Of a stretch of 11,650 bases of DNA, positions 6,642 to 11,650 are shown one piece after another. Every line of letters starts with the position of its first letter. The first letter of the stretch is position 1. This stretch comes from Phycisphaerales bacterium (GTDB lineage: Bacteria > Planctomycetota > Phycisphaerae > Phycisphaerales > UBA1924): assembly GCA_029212425.1 (NCBI GenBank), contig JARGNC010000071.1:1-11650 (forward strand), written 5' to 3'. The position numbers and the translations under genes were made by a program. The notes under the pieces were generated by a model. The model saw nothing but the letters and a program-made list of their open reading frames with translations, was not told the origin of the DNA and ran no database searches.

Positions 6642-6656
6642 TGACAATCATTTTCA
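6642..6656 (+). promoter_or_regulatory. Fur-family operator candidate between divergent genes
   Basis: TGACAATCATTTTCA matches the 7-1-7 Fur consensus TGATAATNATTATCA at 12 of the 14 defined positions and matches the PerR consensus at 10 of 14. It lies 25 bases upstream of the AhpD-like start, where it would cover the -35 region, and 59 bases upstream of the histidine-rich lipoprotein start. Fur-family proteins (Fur, Zur, PerR) repress by covering promoters in the metal-bound form. The match is striking in a moderately GC-rich genome, but which family member binds it cannot be told. Confidence 0.45.
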
Positions 6657-6670
6657 GAAAGATTCCGTTC

Positions 6671-6676
6671 TATACT
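6671..6676 (+). promoter_or_regulatory. -10 box of the AhpD-like gene, predicted leaderless
   Basis: TATACT (5 of 6 to consensus) is followed by GGTCC and the ATG. No Shine-Dalgarno site exists. A perfect TTGACA at 6641-6646 is 24 bases upstream of the box, too far to act as its -35. Confidence 0.55.
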
Positions 6677-6681
6677 GGTCC

Positions 6682-7026
6682 ATGAGCAGATACGAAGAGT
6701 TTCAAGCGTTCCGGACGGATCTCAATGAAAAGATTCTGAGCCGGGGAACCAAGACAACCAAGCGGTTCTTTACGCTTGATTCGAGCGCGTACGAGCCTGG
6801 CGCGATTGATGCGAAGACCAAAGAGCTGCTCGGACTCAGCGCGTCAATGGTGCTCCGCTGCGACGACTGCATCGCGTATCACATCGATCAAGCGGTCATT
6901 GCCGGTGCGAGTGATGAGGAGTTGTTCGAGGTCTTTGATATCGCGTTGATTGTTGGTGGATCGATTGTCATCCCGCATCTGCGTCGAGGGGTTCAGTTCC
7001 TTGAGGAATGCCGATCGCGTGGGTGA
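6682..7026 (+). CDS. AhpD-like / carboxymuconolactone decarboxylase family protein
   Basis: 114 residues, the usual length of a single-domain carboxymuconolactone decarboxylase (CMD) family protein. The AhpD-type redox signature is clear: C60-x2-C63-x3-H67 in LRCDDCIAYHIDQAV, followed by AGASDEELFEVFDIALIVGG, the family helix. The N-terminal part (residues 1-45) is charged and helical. Members with this CxxC-xxx-H motif act as alkylhydroperoxidases or as thiol reductants of partner peroxiredoxins, forming trimers or hexamers in the cytoplasm; the non-redox decarboxylases lack the cysteine pair, so a redox role is favoured. The gene diverges from the histidine-rich lipoprotein and shares a Fur-type operator with it, consistent with metal or peroxide control. 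The next gene downstream has its own promoter. The specific substrate is unknown. Confidence 0.88.
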   Translation: MSRYEEFQAFRTDLNEKILSRGTKTTKRFFTLDSSAYEPGAIDAKTKELLGLSASMVLRCDDCIAYHIDQAVIAGASDEELFEVFDIALIVGGSIVIPHLRRGVQFLEECRSRG

Positions 7027-7034
7027 GTTTTTCC

Positions 7035-7063
7035 TTGTAGCGGGAAGCGTGCTCTGGTAGCAT
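7035..7063 (+). promoter_or_regulatory. Sigma70-type promoter of the FG-GAP/dockerin gene
   Basis: TTGTAG (7035-7040), a 17-base spacer and TAGCAT (7058-7063) predict a start near 7070, giving a leader of about 25 bases that contains the AAAGGA ribosome-binding site at 7081-7086. The match is moderate at both boxes but the spacing is optimal. Confidence 0.45.
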
Positions 7064-7094
7064 GGGAATGACCCGCACACAAAGGACACCCAAT

Positions 7095-8549
7095 ATGCAC
7101 ACACGCACGATTACGCTATGCTCGCTTCTTTCATTTCATGCCGGGATGGCATCGGGAGCTGAGCCCATCGCCCGCTCGCACATCGAGATTTCCGCGACTG
7201 GTCAAGAAACTGTTGAGCGCTCGCTCGCGCCGGTTGGTCAGCTTGGTCACGCGCCTTCTGGATCAGCAACTGCAGAAGCACCGTTCGGAACAACCCCCGA
7301 CTTTACAGTCGAACTCCGCAGACAGATCAGTGGGCTCGCGATTGCCGATTTGGACGGCGACGGACGCAACGACCTCGCGGCGGTATGTTACATCTCCAAC
7401 TCGTTCCCGCCGTATGAAGACTGGCGCGACATGATCTTCTTCAACTCCGAGAGCGGATTGGAGAACACCCCTTCATGGATCTCCAATGAACAAACGCACT
7501 CCGCGGATGTGCAGATCGGTGATGTCAATGGCGACACCTACCCCGACCTTGTCAGCATCCACGGCGGAGGTCTTCGAACCGATTCGGTCCAGATTCACTT
7601 CGGACTCGCTGGAGGCGGTGTCAACACCGTTGCGGGGTTCGCATCAGCGACCAGCCCAAACGCGTGGGGAACCTCAGGGCTCCTCGTTGATATGGACAAC
7701 GATTCGGATCTCGATCTGGTGACCACCAATCAAGGGTCAGGAGTCAATCAACCGACGCGTCCGATGTTTATGTTCCGCAACAACGGGATGGGGCTCGAAA
7801 GCGATCCATCGTGGGAGTCGGATACCTACGAAATCTCCAACGGGCTCGATGCACGCGACATCACAGGCGACGGCTTTCCCGATCTTGCTGTTGCGAAATG
7901 GGTCAACTTCTCCAGCGGCATCTACTACAACACCACCGGCACGCCGGATGTGTTCCAGTCGCTCTATGTCCCTAACACAGACGCTGACAAGGGAGCGGCA
8001 TTCACCGATCTAGAGGATGACTTCTCTTCTGAGGTCGCGTTCGGCGGTGATCCTACCACGATCTATTCACTCGTCCACGGCGCGATTTTGGGTGTTGGTG
8101 TGACCAATCCACCATTCACTGGACCACAGGAAGTCCGATTCTTCGATGTCGATCTCGACGGCGATGACGATCTGGGTGAAGTCCACTTCTCTGATGGTCG
8201 GGCGCATCTGTACCTCAACCGCGACGGCGTGCTCGATACCGATCCAGCATGGACCTACGACGCGTCTGAGGTCGGCACTTCAATCGCGCTTGGTGACCTC
8301 AACAACGATGGGCGACCAGATCTCGCGATCGGATACTCAGGGAACACCTGCATCCGCGTGTTCTACGGCCAAGCTCCCGCGTGTCCCGCGGACCTCACGG
8401 GCGAGGGAGACTTGAACTTCCTCGATGTCAGCGCCTTCCTCAGCGCGTTTGGTGCGATGGACCCTGTCGCAGACTTTGAAGCGGATGGAAACTTCAACTT
8501 CCTGGATGTCAGCGCGTTCCTCGCCGCGTTCGGGGATGGGTGCCCATAA
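7095..8549 (+). CDS. Secreted FG-GAP/VCBS repeat protein with C-terminal GC-type dockerin domain
   Basis: 484 residues from the ATG at 7095, chosen because AAAGGA lies eight bases upstream and the protein then begins directly with a signal peptide (residues 1 to about 21, cleavage near ASG-A). Two in-frame ATGs at 7062 and 7068 would add 11 or 9 residues; 7068 sits four bases after the -10 box and is less likely. Six calcium-binding-type FG-GAP/VCBS repeats, each D-x-D/N-x-D/N-G-x-x-D-L, are visible near residues 83, 141, 197, 253, 349 and 399, suggesting a beta-propeller. Residues 430-484 are a dockerin-like pair of repeats, each with FLDVSAFL, starting CPADLTGEGD and ending GCP; this is the GC-type dockerin tail typical of Phycisphaerales. 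The protein is probably a surface or extracellular binding protein; no enzymatic motif is seen and the ligand is unknown. Confidence 0.9.
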   Translation: MHTRTITLCSLLSFHAGMASGAEPIARSHIEISATGQETVERSLAPVGQLGHAPSGSATAEAPFGTTPDFTVELRRQISGLAIADLDGDGRNDLAAVCYISNSFPPYEDWRDMIFFNSESGLENTPSWISNEQTHSADVQIGDVNGDTYPDLVSIHGGGLRTDSVQIHFGLAGGGVNTVAGFASATSPNAWGTSGLLVDMDNDSDLDLVTTNQGSGVNQPTRPMFMFRNNGMGLESDPSWESDTYEISNGLDARDITGDGFPDLAVAKWVNFSSGIYYNTTGTPDVFQSLYVPNTDADKGAAFTDLEDDFSSEVAFGGDPTTIYSLVHGAILGVGVTNPPFTGPQEVRFFDVDLDGDDDLGEVHFSDGRAHLYLNRDGVLDTDPAWTYDASEVGTSIALGDLNNDGRPDLAIGYSGNTCIRVFYGQAPACPADLTGEGDLNFLDVSAFLSAFGAMDPVADFEADGNFNFLDVSAFLAAFGDGCP

Positions 8550-8550
8550 T
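8545..8550 (+). promoter_or_regulatory. Candidate -10 box of the GNAT gene, embedded in the end of the preceding gene
   Basis: CATAAT (5 of 6 to consensus) contains the TAA stop of the FG-GAP gene and is followed by ACAGG and the ATG at 8556. No ribosome-binding site is at a usable distance. The upstream -35 region is GC-rich with no clear hexamer, so coupled translation from the previous gene is an alternative. Confidence 0.4.
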
Positions 8551-8555
8551 ACAGG

Positions 8556-9116
8556 ATGATCCCAGACACCGAACTGATCACACTACGCGACGGTCGATCC
8601 ATCCGCCTCGGCCCAGTTGAACCCGATCATGCGGGGTCGTATCGCACATATATGATCGAACTCGCGGACGAGTCTCCATGGACAGGTACGCTCTCGCATG
8701 AAGTGAAAGACGAGGAATCGCAACGCGAACGATTCGAGAAAATCCGTGGGCATCCGACTCAATGGGTGATGGGTGCGTTTGATCCGCAGAGCAATCAGAT
8801 TGTCGCGGATTGCAGTTGGGACAGCATCGACTACGACAAGTTTCGTCATGTCGCATCGCTCGGGATCGGGATTCTGGAGCCTTGGAGGGGTGTCGGGCTT
8901 GGTCGGATTCTGATGGAGCGAGGGATTCAAGCAGCGCGTGAAAGCACGATTGTTCAGAAGGTTGAGCTTGGTGTAATCTCGGACAACCAGATCGCGAGAG
9001 CTTTGTACGAATCGCTTGGATTCGGTGTCGAGGGAATCCGGAAGCGCGCGGTGAAGCAACCGAGCGGGGAGTACTGCGATGATGTGGTCATGGGGTTGTG
9101 GGTTGGATCGGATTGA
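8556..9116 (+). CDS. GNAT family N-acetyltransferase
   Basis: 186 residues, a typical size for a stand-alone GNAT enzyme. The acetyl-CoA binding motif A is visible: the strand ASLGIGILEPW followed by RGVGLGRILMERGIQAA, which fits the R/Q-x-x-G-x-G/A loop and helix. Motif B follows as the strand VELGVISDNQIARALYESLGFGVEG, where N-x-x-A-x-x-L-Y-x-x-x-G-F is the family signature. The N-terminal region begins with ITLRDGRSIRLGPVEPDHA, resembling RimJ/RimL-like members. It transfers an acetyl group from acetyl-CoA to an amine; whether the substrate is a protein N-terminus, an antibiotic or a small metabolite cannot be read from the sequence. The start is six bases after the stop of the FG-GAP gene. 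The fold is secure, the substrate unknown. Confidence 0.9.
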   Translation: MIPDTELITLRDGRSIRLGPVEPDHAGSYRTYMIELADESPWTGTLSHEVKDEESQRERFEKIRGHPTQWVMGAFDPQSNQIVADCSWDSIDYDKFRHVASLGIGILEPWRGVGLGRILMERGIQAARESTIVQKVELGVISDNQIARALYESLGFGVEGIRKRAVKQPSGEYCDDVVMGLWVGSD

Positions 9117-9140
9117 ATTGGATAAGAATTGAGAAAGAGT

Positions 9141-9170
9141 GAGAATCGGTCGAATCATCGACTGATTCTC
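9141..9170. repeat. 13-bp inverted repeat between the GNAT and phoX-like genes
   Basis: GAGAATCGGTCGA and TCGACTGATTCTC pair over 13 positions (12 Watson-Crick, one G-T) around a four-base loop, ATCA. It begins 24 bases after the GNAT stop and ends two bases before the candidate -10 of the next gene. There is no T-run after it, so it is not a standard intrinsic terminator. It may be an operator covering the -35 region, or an RNA hairpin at the end of the GNAT transcript. Confidence 0.6.
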
Positions 9171-9172
9171 GA

Positions 9173-9178
9173 TACAGT
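9173..9178 (+). promoter_or_regulatory. Candidate -10 box of the PhoX-like gene, predicted leaderless
   Basis: TACAGT (4 of 6, with T1, A2 and T6 kept) is followed by TTGGT and the ATG at 9184. No Shine-Dalgarno site is present. The region where a -35 would lie is inside the inverted repeat. Confidence 0.4.
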
Positions 9179-9183
9179 TTGGT

Positions 9184-10614
9184 ATGGACCCACTGACCCG
9201 CAGACATTTTTTGATGCGTTCTTCGTCTGTTGCGATCGGTTTTGCTTCGATTCAGTCCGCACTGGCGCGTGGCGCGATCGGTTCCTTGATCGAATCGGGC
9301 GCAGCTGGGGACTCGCTCTATGGCCCATTGCTCCAAGATCCAGACGGGATTCTTGATCTGCCCAAAGGATTCTCGTATCGGATCATCAGCCCGATGTCCA
9401 CGCCGATGGATGATGGGTTGGTCGTCCCAGGGAAGCACGATGGGATGGCGTCGTACCCATATATGAAAGAGGATGGTGCGGTTGATCCCGATCGTTGCAT
9501 CCTGGTCCGCAACCACGAAATTTCCGATGCGCACCGCACGATCTCGCCCTTCGGCGCTCGCAATGAATGGCTCGACAAGGTTGATCCAGAATCAATCTAC
9601 GACATCGGGTTCGGCAGACCTTCGCGGGGTGGTTGCACGACAGTGGTCTACAACCTCAAAGAGCAGCGTGTTGAGAAGCATTGGCTCTCGCTCGCAGGAA
9701 CCGAGCACAACTGCGCCGGAGGTGCGACGCCTTGGGGGACTTGGATCAGCTGCGAAGAAGCGGTGTTCACCAAAGGTGATCGGTTTGAGCGCGATCATGG
9801 GTACTGCTTCGAGGTTCCCGTCACGCAAGAACCCAAACTCGCTGAACCTAAACCGATCAAAGGCATGGGGCGCATGAACCACGAAGCGGTGTGCGTCGAT
9901 CCCCAATCTGGAATCGTCTATCTCACGGAAGATCGGCACGACTCGCTGATCTATCGCTTCATCCCCAATGTCCCGGAGCGCATGCATGAAGGGGGCAAAC
10001 TCCAGGCGCTGCGTCTGCTGAGCAGCGACTCCGCGGACACACGAAACTGGGATGCTCAGCTGATCAAACCGAACCACCCGATCGCGTGTGGTTGGATCAC
10101 GATGGATGAGATTGATTCGCCGCTCGATGATCTTCGTCATCGTGGGTTTGCGAAGGGGGCCGCACGATTCGCACGTGGAGAGGGTATGTGGTGGGGGAGT
10201 CAGACCAACGCAAAGGATGCTGACTCGGATACCAGCGGAGCGTACTTCGCATGCACCAATGGCGGCAAAGCAGGCGCGGGACAGATCTGGAAACTCACCC
10301 CCAACGGTCTTGGTCATGGGATGGACGCTTTGGAGCTGCTGATCGAACCCAACGATCCGAGCGTGCTCCAGAACGCGGACAACATCACCTTCTCGCCTTG
10401 GGGAGACATCTTCGTGTGCGAGGACGGCGAGGCACCCCAATACCTCGTCGGCGTGCGACCCGATGGATCGCTCTACCAGTTCGCAAAGAATGCGTACAAC
10501 CGATCTGAGTTCGCTGGGGTGTGCTTCAGCCCGGATGGATCGACGATGTTCGTCAATATTCAATCGATGGGCTGGACGGTCGCAATCATGGGCCCCTGGG
10601 ATCGCAGCGGTTAA
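9184..10614 (+). CDS. PhoX/DUF839 family protein, Tat-exported (alkaline phosphatase-like)
   Basis: 476 residues. The N-terminus carries a twin-arginine signal, TRRHFLMRSSSVAIG (R6-R7-x-F-L), with a likely cleavage after the SALA at about 25-28, so the protein folds in the cytoplasm before export. The body shows the DUF839/PhoX beta-propeller motifs: LVRNHE (107-112), GTEHNCAGG-x-TPWGTWISCEE (172-192), GRMNHEAV (229-236) and VYLTEDR (245-251). In characterised PhoX enzymes, conserved Glu, Arg and Cys residues in these motifs bind an iron-calcium cofactor that hydrolyses phosphate monoesters; equivalents appear present here, but I cannot align every ligand by eye. Many DUF839 proteins have no proven phosphatase activity, so the gene symbol is left empty. 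The gene is single, with its own promoter and an inverted repeat in front. Family confidence is high, activity moderate. Confidence 0.88.
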   Translation: MDPLTRRHFLMRSSSVAIGFASIQSALARGAIGSLIESGAAGDSLYGPLLQDPDGILDLPKGFSYRIISPMSTPMDDGLVVPGKHDGMASYPYMKEDGAVDPDRCILVRNHEISDAHRTISPFGARNEWLDKVDPESIYDIGFGRPSRGGCTTVVYNLKEQRVEKHWLSLAGTEHNCAGGATPWGTWISCEEAVFTKGDRFERDHGYCFEVPVTQEPKLAEPKPIKGMGRMNHEAVCVDPQSGIVYLTEDRHDSLIYRFIPNVPERMHEGGKLQALRLLSSDSADTRNWDAQLIKPNHPIACGWITMDEIDSPLDDLRHRGFAKGAARFARGEGMWWGSQTNAKDADSDTSGAYFACTNGGKAGAGQIWKLTPNGLGHGMDALELLIEPNDPSVLQNADNITFSPWGDIFVCEDGEAPQYLVGVRPDGSLYQFAKNAYNRSEFAGVCFSPDGSTMFVNIQSMGWTVAIMGPWDRSG

Positions 10615-10695
10615 CAATGTAAAGCATTGTGAAACTGGTGTTTGTGGCGTGGGGGAGCAAAGGTTGGAAAGACCGGTAATTAATCCCTATTCTGC

Positions 10696-10723
10696 TTGCG
10701 AATGTCGGCTCCTGATGTATGTT
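10696..10723 (+). promoter_or_regulatory. Candidate promoter of the PEP-CTERM protein gene
   Basis: TTGCGA (10696-10701), a 16-base spacer and TATGTT (10718-10723) place the start near 10730, leaving about 22 bases of leader with GAGGAG at 10741-10746. Both boxes match at 4 of 6 positions. The rest of the gap 10615-10695 shows only a weak small hairpin. Confidence 0.35.
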
Positions 10724-10752
10724 TTGGGACACTGCATACTGAGGAGAACAAC

Positions 10753-11409
10753 ATGCATGGGAAAGCACTTCTATTGGTATCAGGGTTCTATGCGGTCGCG
10801 TCAGGCGCTGTAGCGGATCCTGTTCTGTTGAACGGGGACATGAACGGCGTTGTCGGGATGATTCAATCGCCGACTGATTGGATGATTGCTCAATCGACCC
10901 CAGATGTTGTGAATGCAACAGGTCCGTTTAACAACACAATCAATCCATGGACACTGTCACCCAACGGCGGCACCTTCGCTCGGATGAACGGTGTAGGGAA
11001 CGAACAGTCCGAAGGCATCTCGCAGAATGTCAGTGGGTTTGAGGTTGGTGAAGTCTTTGAGTTCAGCTTCTACGCAACCAATCTCGGTTTCCAGAATGCC
11101 GCCAACGGTTCGTGGAATGGATTCGCGGGCTTCTTCGAGTTTTATGCCGACGGCTTGCTCGTTGCGACCAGCGACGCGATCAGCAAAGAAGCTTCTGCTT
11201 CTGATCCAATCGTTTGGCTCGAACAAAGCGTTCAGTTCGAAGCGACCTCGAGCGAGTTTCTTCTTGAGATCCGCGCGGAAACAACCGCGGGTGAGTTTGA
11301 CATCGCGTACATGGGTCTCGATGGTGTCAGCACAAGAATCGTCCCAGCGCCGGGAGCGATTTCAGCACTCGCTGCGTTTGGATTCATGACGATACGCCGT
11401 CGTCGATAA
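10753..11409 (+). CDS. PEP-CTERM sorting-domain protein, secreted
   Basis: 218 residues from the ATG at 10753, which has GAGGAG six bases upstream; the frame opens further upstream, but that part overlaps the predicted promoter. Residues 1-21 form a signal peptide (cleavage near GAVA-DP). The mature part is beta-rich: it starts LLNGDMNG and has W, F and Y at intervals (FEFSFYATNLGF, NGFAGFFEFYADG, FDIAYMGLDGV), like galactose-binding-type jelly-roll domains that begin NG(S/D)FE. The last 23 residues are a PEP-CTERM-type tail: IVPAPGAIS, a hydrophobic helix and RRRR. Such tails are recognised by an exosortase, not present in this window, and lead to surface display or release, often with exopolysaccharide. 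A strong terminator follows 23 bases after the stop. Function of the body is unknown. Confidence 0.85.
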   Translation: MHGKALLLVSGFYAVASGAVADPVLLNGDMNGVVGMIQSPTDWMIAQSTPDVVNATGPFNNTINPWTLSPNGGTFARMNGVGNEQSEGISQNVSGFEVGEVFEFSFYATNLGFQNAANGSWNGFAGFFEFYADGLLVATSDAISKEASASDPIVWLEQSVQFEATSSEFLLEIRAETTAGEFDIAYMGLDGVSTRIVPAPGAISALAAFGFMTIRRRR

Positions 11410-11432
11410 TCGAGTTTCCGAGTATCAAAATC

Positions 11433-11464
11433 AAAGCAGCCGGCATTCGTTGCCGGCTGCTTTT
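11433..11464. terminator. Intrinsic terminator between two convergent PEP-CTERM genes
   Basis: AAAGCAGCCGGCA and TGCCGGCTGCTTT form a perfect 13-bp stem with a five-base loop (TTCGT), followed by a T-run ending TTTT. Because the stem starts with AAA on the left, it may also work for the minus-strand gene coming from the right, although the T-stretch on that side (TTTGATTTT) is interrupted. Confidence 0.9.
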
Positions 11465-11487
11465 GCATTGTAATTGTAAGCATACTC

Positions 11488-11519
11488 AACTTGGGTACTC
11501 GGTACTGAGGAGCCAAGTT
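11488..11519. repeat. Second imperfect hairpin at the 3' end of the minus-strand PEP-CTERM gene
   Basis: AACTTGG and CCAAGTT form a 7-bp outer stem; inside it CTCG and TGAG pair around GTAC (one G-T pair), with three-base internal bulges. It starts 23 bases past the minus-strand stop, where a 3' terminator or mRNA-stabilising hairpin would be expected, but it lacks a T-run. Confidence 0.4.
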
Positions 11520-11541
11520 CGCATGGATCGAGACCGCGTGT

Positions 11542-11650
11542 TTATCGTCTACGGCGGAAACCAAAGCCCAGTCCGCCGGTGAGTGCGAGCAGCGATGCTG
11601 GTGATGGGATCAGTGCAGCGGTTGATGATGCGATCGACGCGCCGAGAATG
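11542..11650 (-). CDS. C-terminal tail of a second PEP-CTERM-type protein, partial
   Basis: Only the last 35 residues and the TAA are inside the window; the start lies beyond position 11650. The tail reads STAALIPSPASLLAL, then a glycine-rich hydrophobic stretch GGLGFGF and RRRR at the very end. This is the PEP-CTERM layout (P-x-P near the start of a hydrophobic helix, then a basic cluster), closely like the VPAPG...RRRR tail of the protein ending at 11409. It would be surface-sorted by an exosortase. Nothing can be said of its main domain. It faces the other PEP-CTERM gene tail-to-tail with the terminator hairpin between them. The fragment is short, but the frame, composition and terminal arginines make the call likely. 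Confidence 0.7.
   Translation of the reverse strand, partial: ILGASIASSTAALIPSPASLLALTGGLGFGFRRRR

Noticed and set aside
6641..6646. Perfect TTGACA as the -35 box of the AhpD-like gene.
   Set aside because: It is 24 bases from the TATACT box, outside the range sigma70 uses. The bases are better explained as part of the Fur-type palindrome.
9592..10617. Long open frame of about 340 codons on the minus strand opposite the PhoX-like gene, and similar long antisense frames opposite the protease (2407-3165) and phosphatase.
   Set aside because: They mirror strongly coding genes with clear motifs, have no family signature, no ribosome-binding site and a composition rich in Arg, Ser and Pro as expected from the complement of GCG/ATC-rich codons.
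10614..10630. Small hairpin ACAATG-TAAAG-CATTGT after the PhoX-like gene as a terminator.
   Set aside because: The stem is only six AT-rich pairs and no T-run follows; too weak to call.

Overview
The window looks like chromosomal DNA of a planctomycete, most likely of the class Phycisphaerae. The evidence is a GC-type dockerin tail on an FG-GAP repeat protein, two proteins ending in PEP-CTERM-type sorting tails with RRRR termini, a planctomycete-style pseudopilin tail, and a uniform, moderately GC-rich codon usage dominated by GCG/ATC/GAT codons. I see no phage, insertion sequence, CRISPR array, tRNA or rRNA. It is an ordinary housekeeping and cell-envelope region with several unusual details.

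Layout from left to right. Positions 1-387 hold the end of a pseudopilin-like gene. Opposite it (397-1308, minus) is an exported protein that joins a CX5R tyrosine/dual-specificity phosphatase domain to a C-terminal c-type heme motif. Then come queD (1361-1828, plus), an HtrA/DegP-type periplasmic protease (1928-3340, plus), a convergent cysteine-rich two-helix membrane protein of unknown function (3368-4165, minus), and queC-queE (4235-5667, plus, overlapping by 4 bases). QueD, QueE and QueC catalyse three consecutive steps of preQ0/queuosine precursor synthesis. GTP cyclohydrolase and QueF are not here.

A BamE/SmpA-like small lipoprotein (5690-6058, minus) and a histidine-rich lipoprotein (6124-6582, minus) follow. 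The latter is divergent from an AhpD-like CxxC peroxidase-fold protein (6682-7026, plus), and a good match to the Fur 7-1-7 operator lies between them. Next, all on the plus strand, are the FG-GAP/dockerin protein (7095-8549), a GNAT acetyltransferase (8556-9116), a Tat-exported PhoX/DUF839 protein (9184-10614) with a 13-bp inverted repeat in front of it, and a PEP-CTERM protein (10753-11409). The window closes with the tail of another PEP-CTERM protein on the minus strand (11542-11650), which runs toward the previous one with a strong hairpin terminator between them.

Across the window the genes fall into two start classes. Five start behind clear Shine-Dalgarno sequences. Seven lack one and instead carry a TANNNT-like -10 box whose last base is only 5 or 6 bases before the ATG, which predicts leaderless mRNAs. 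This pattern, the phosphatase-cytochrome fusion and the Fur-type divergent promoter are the observations most worth following up.
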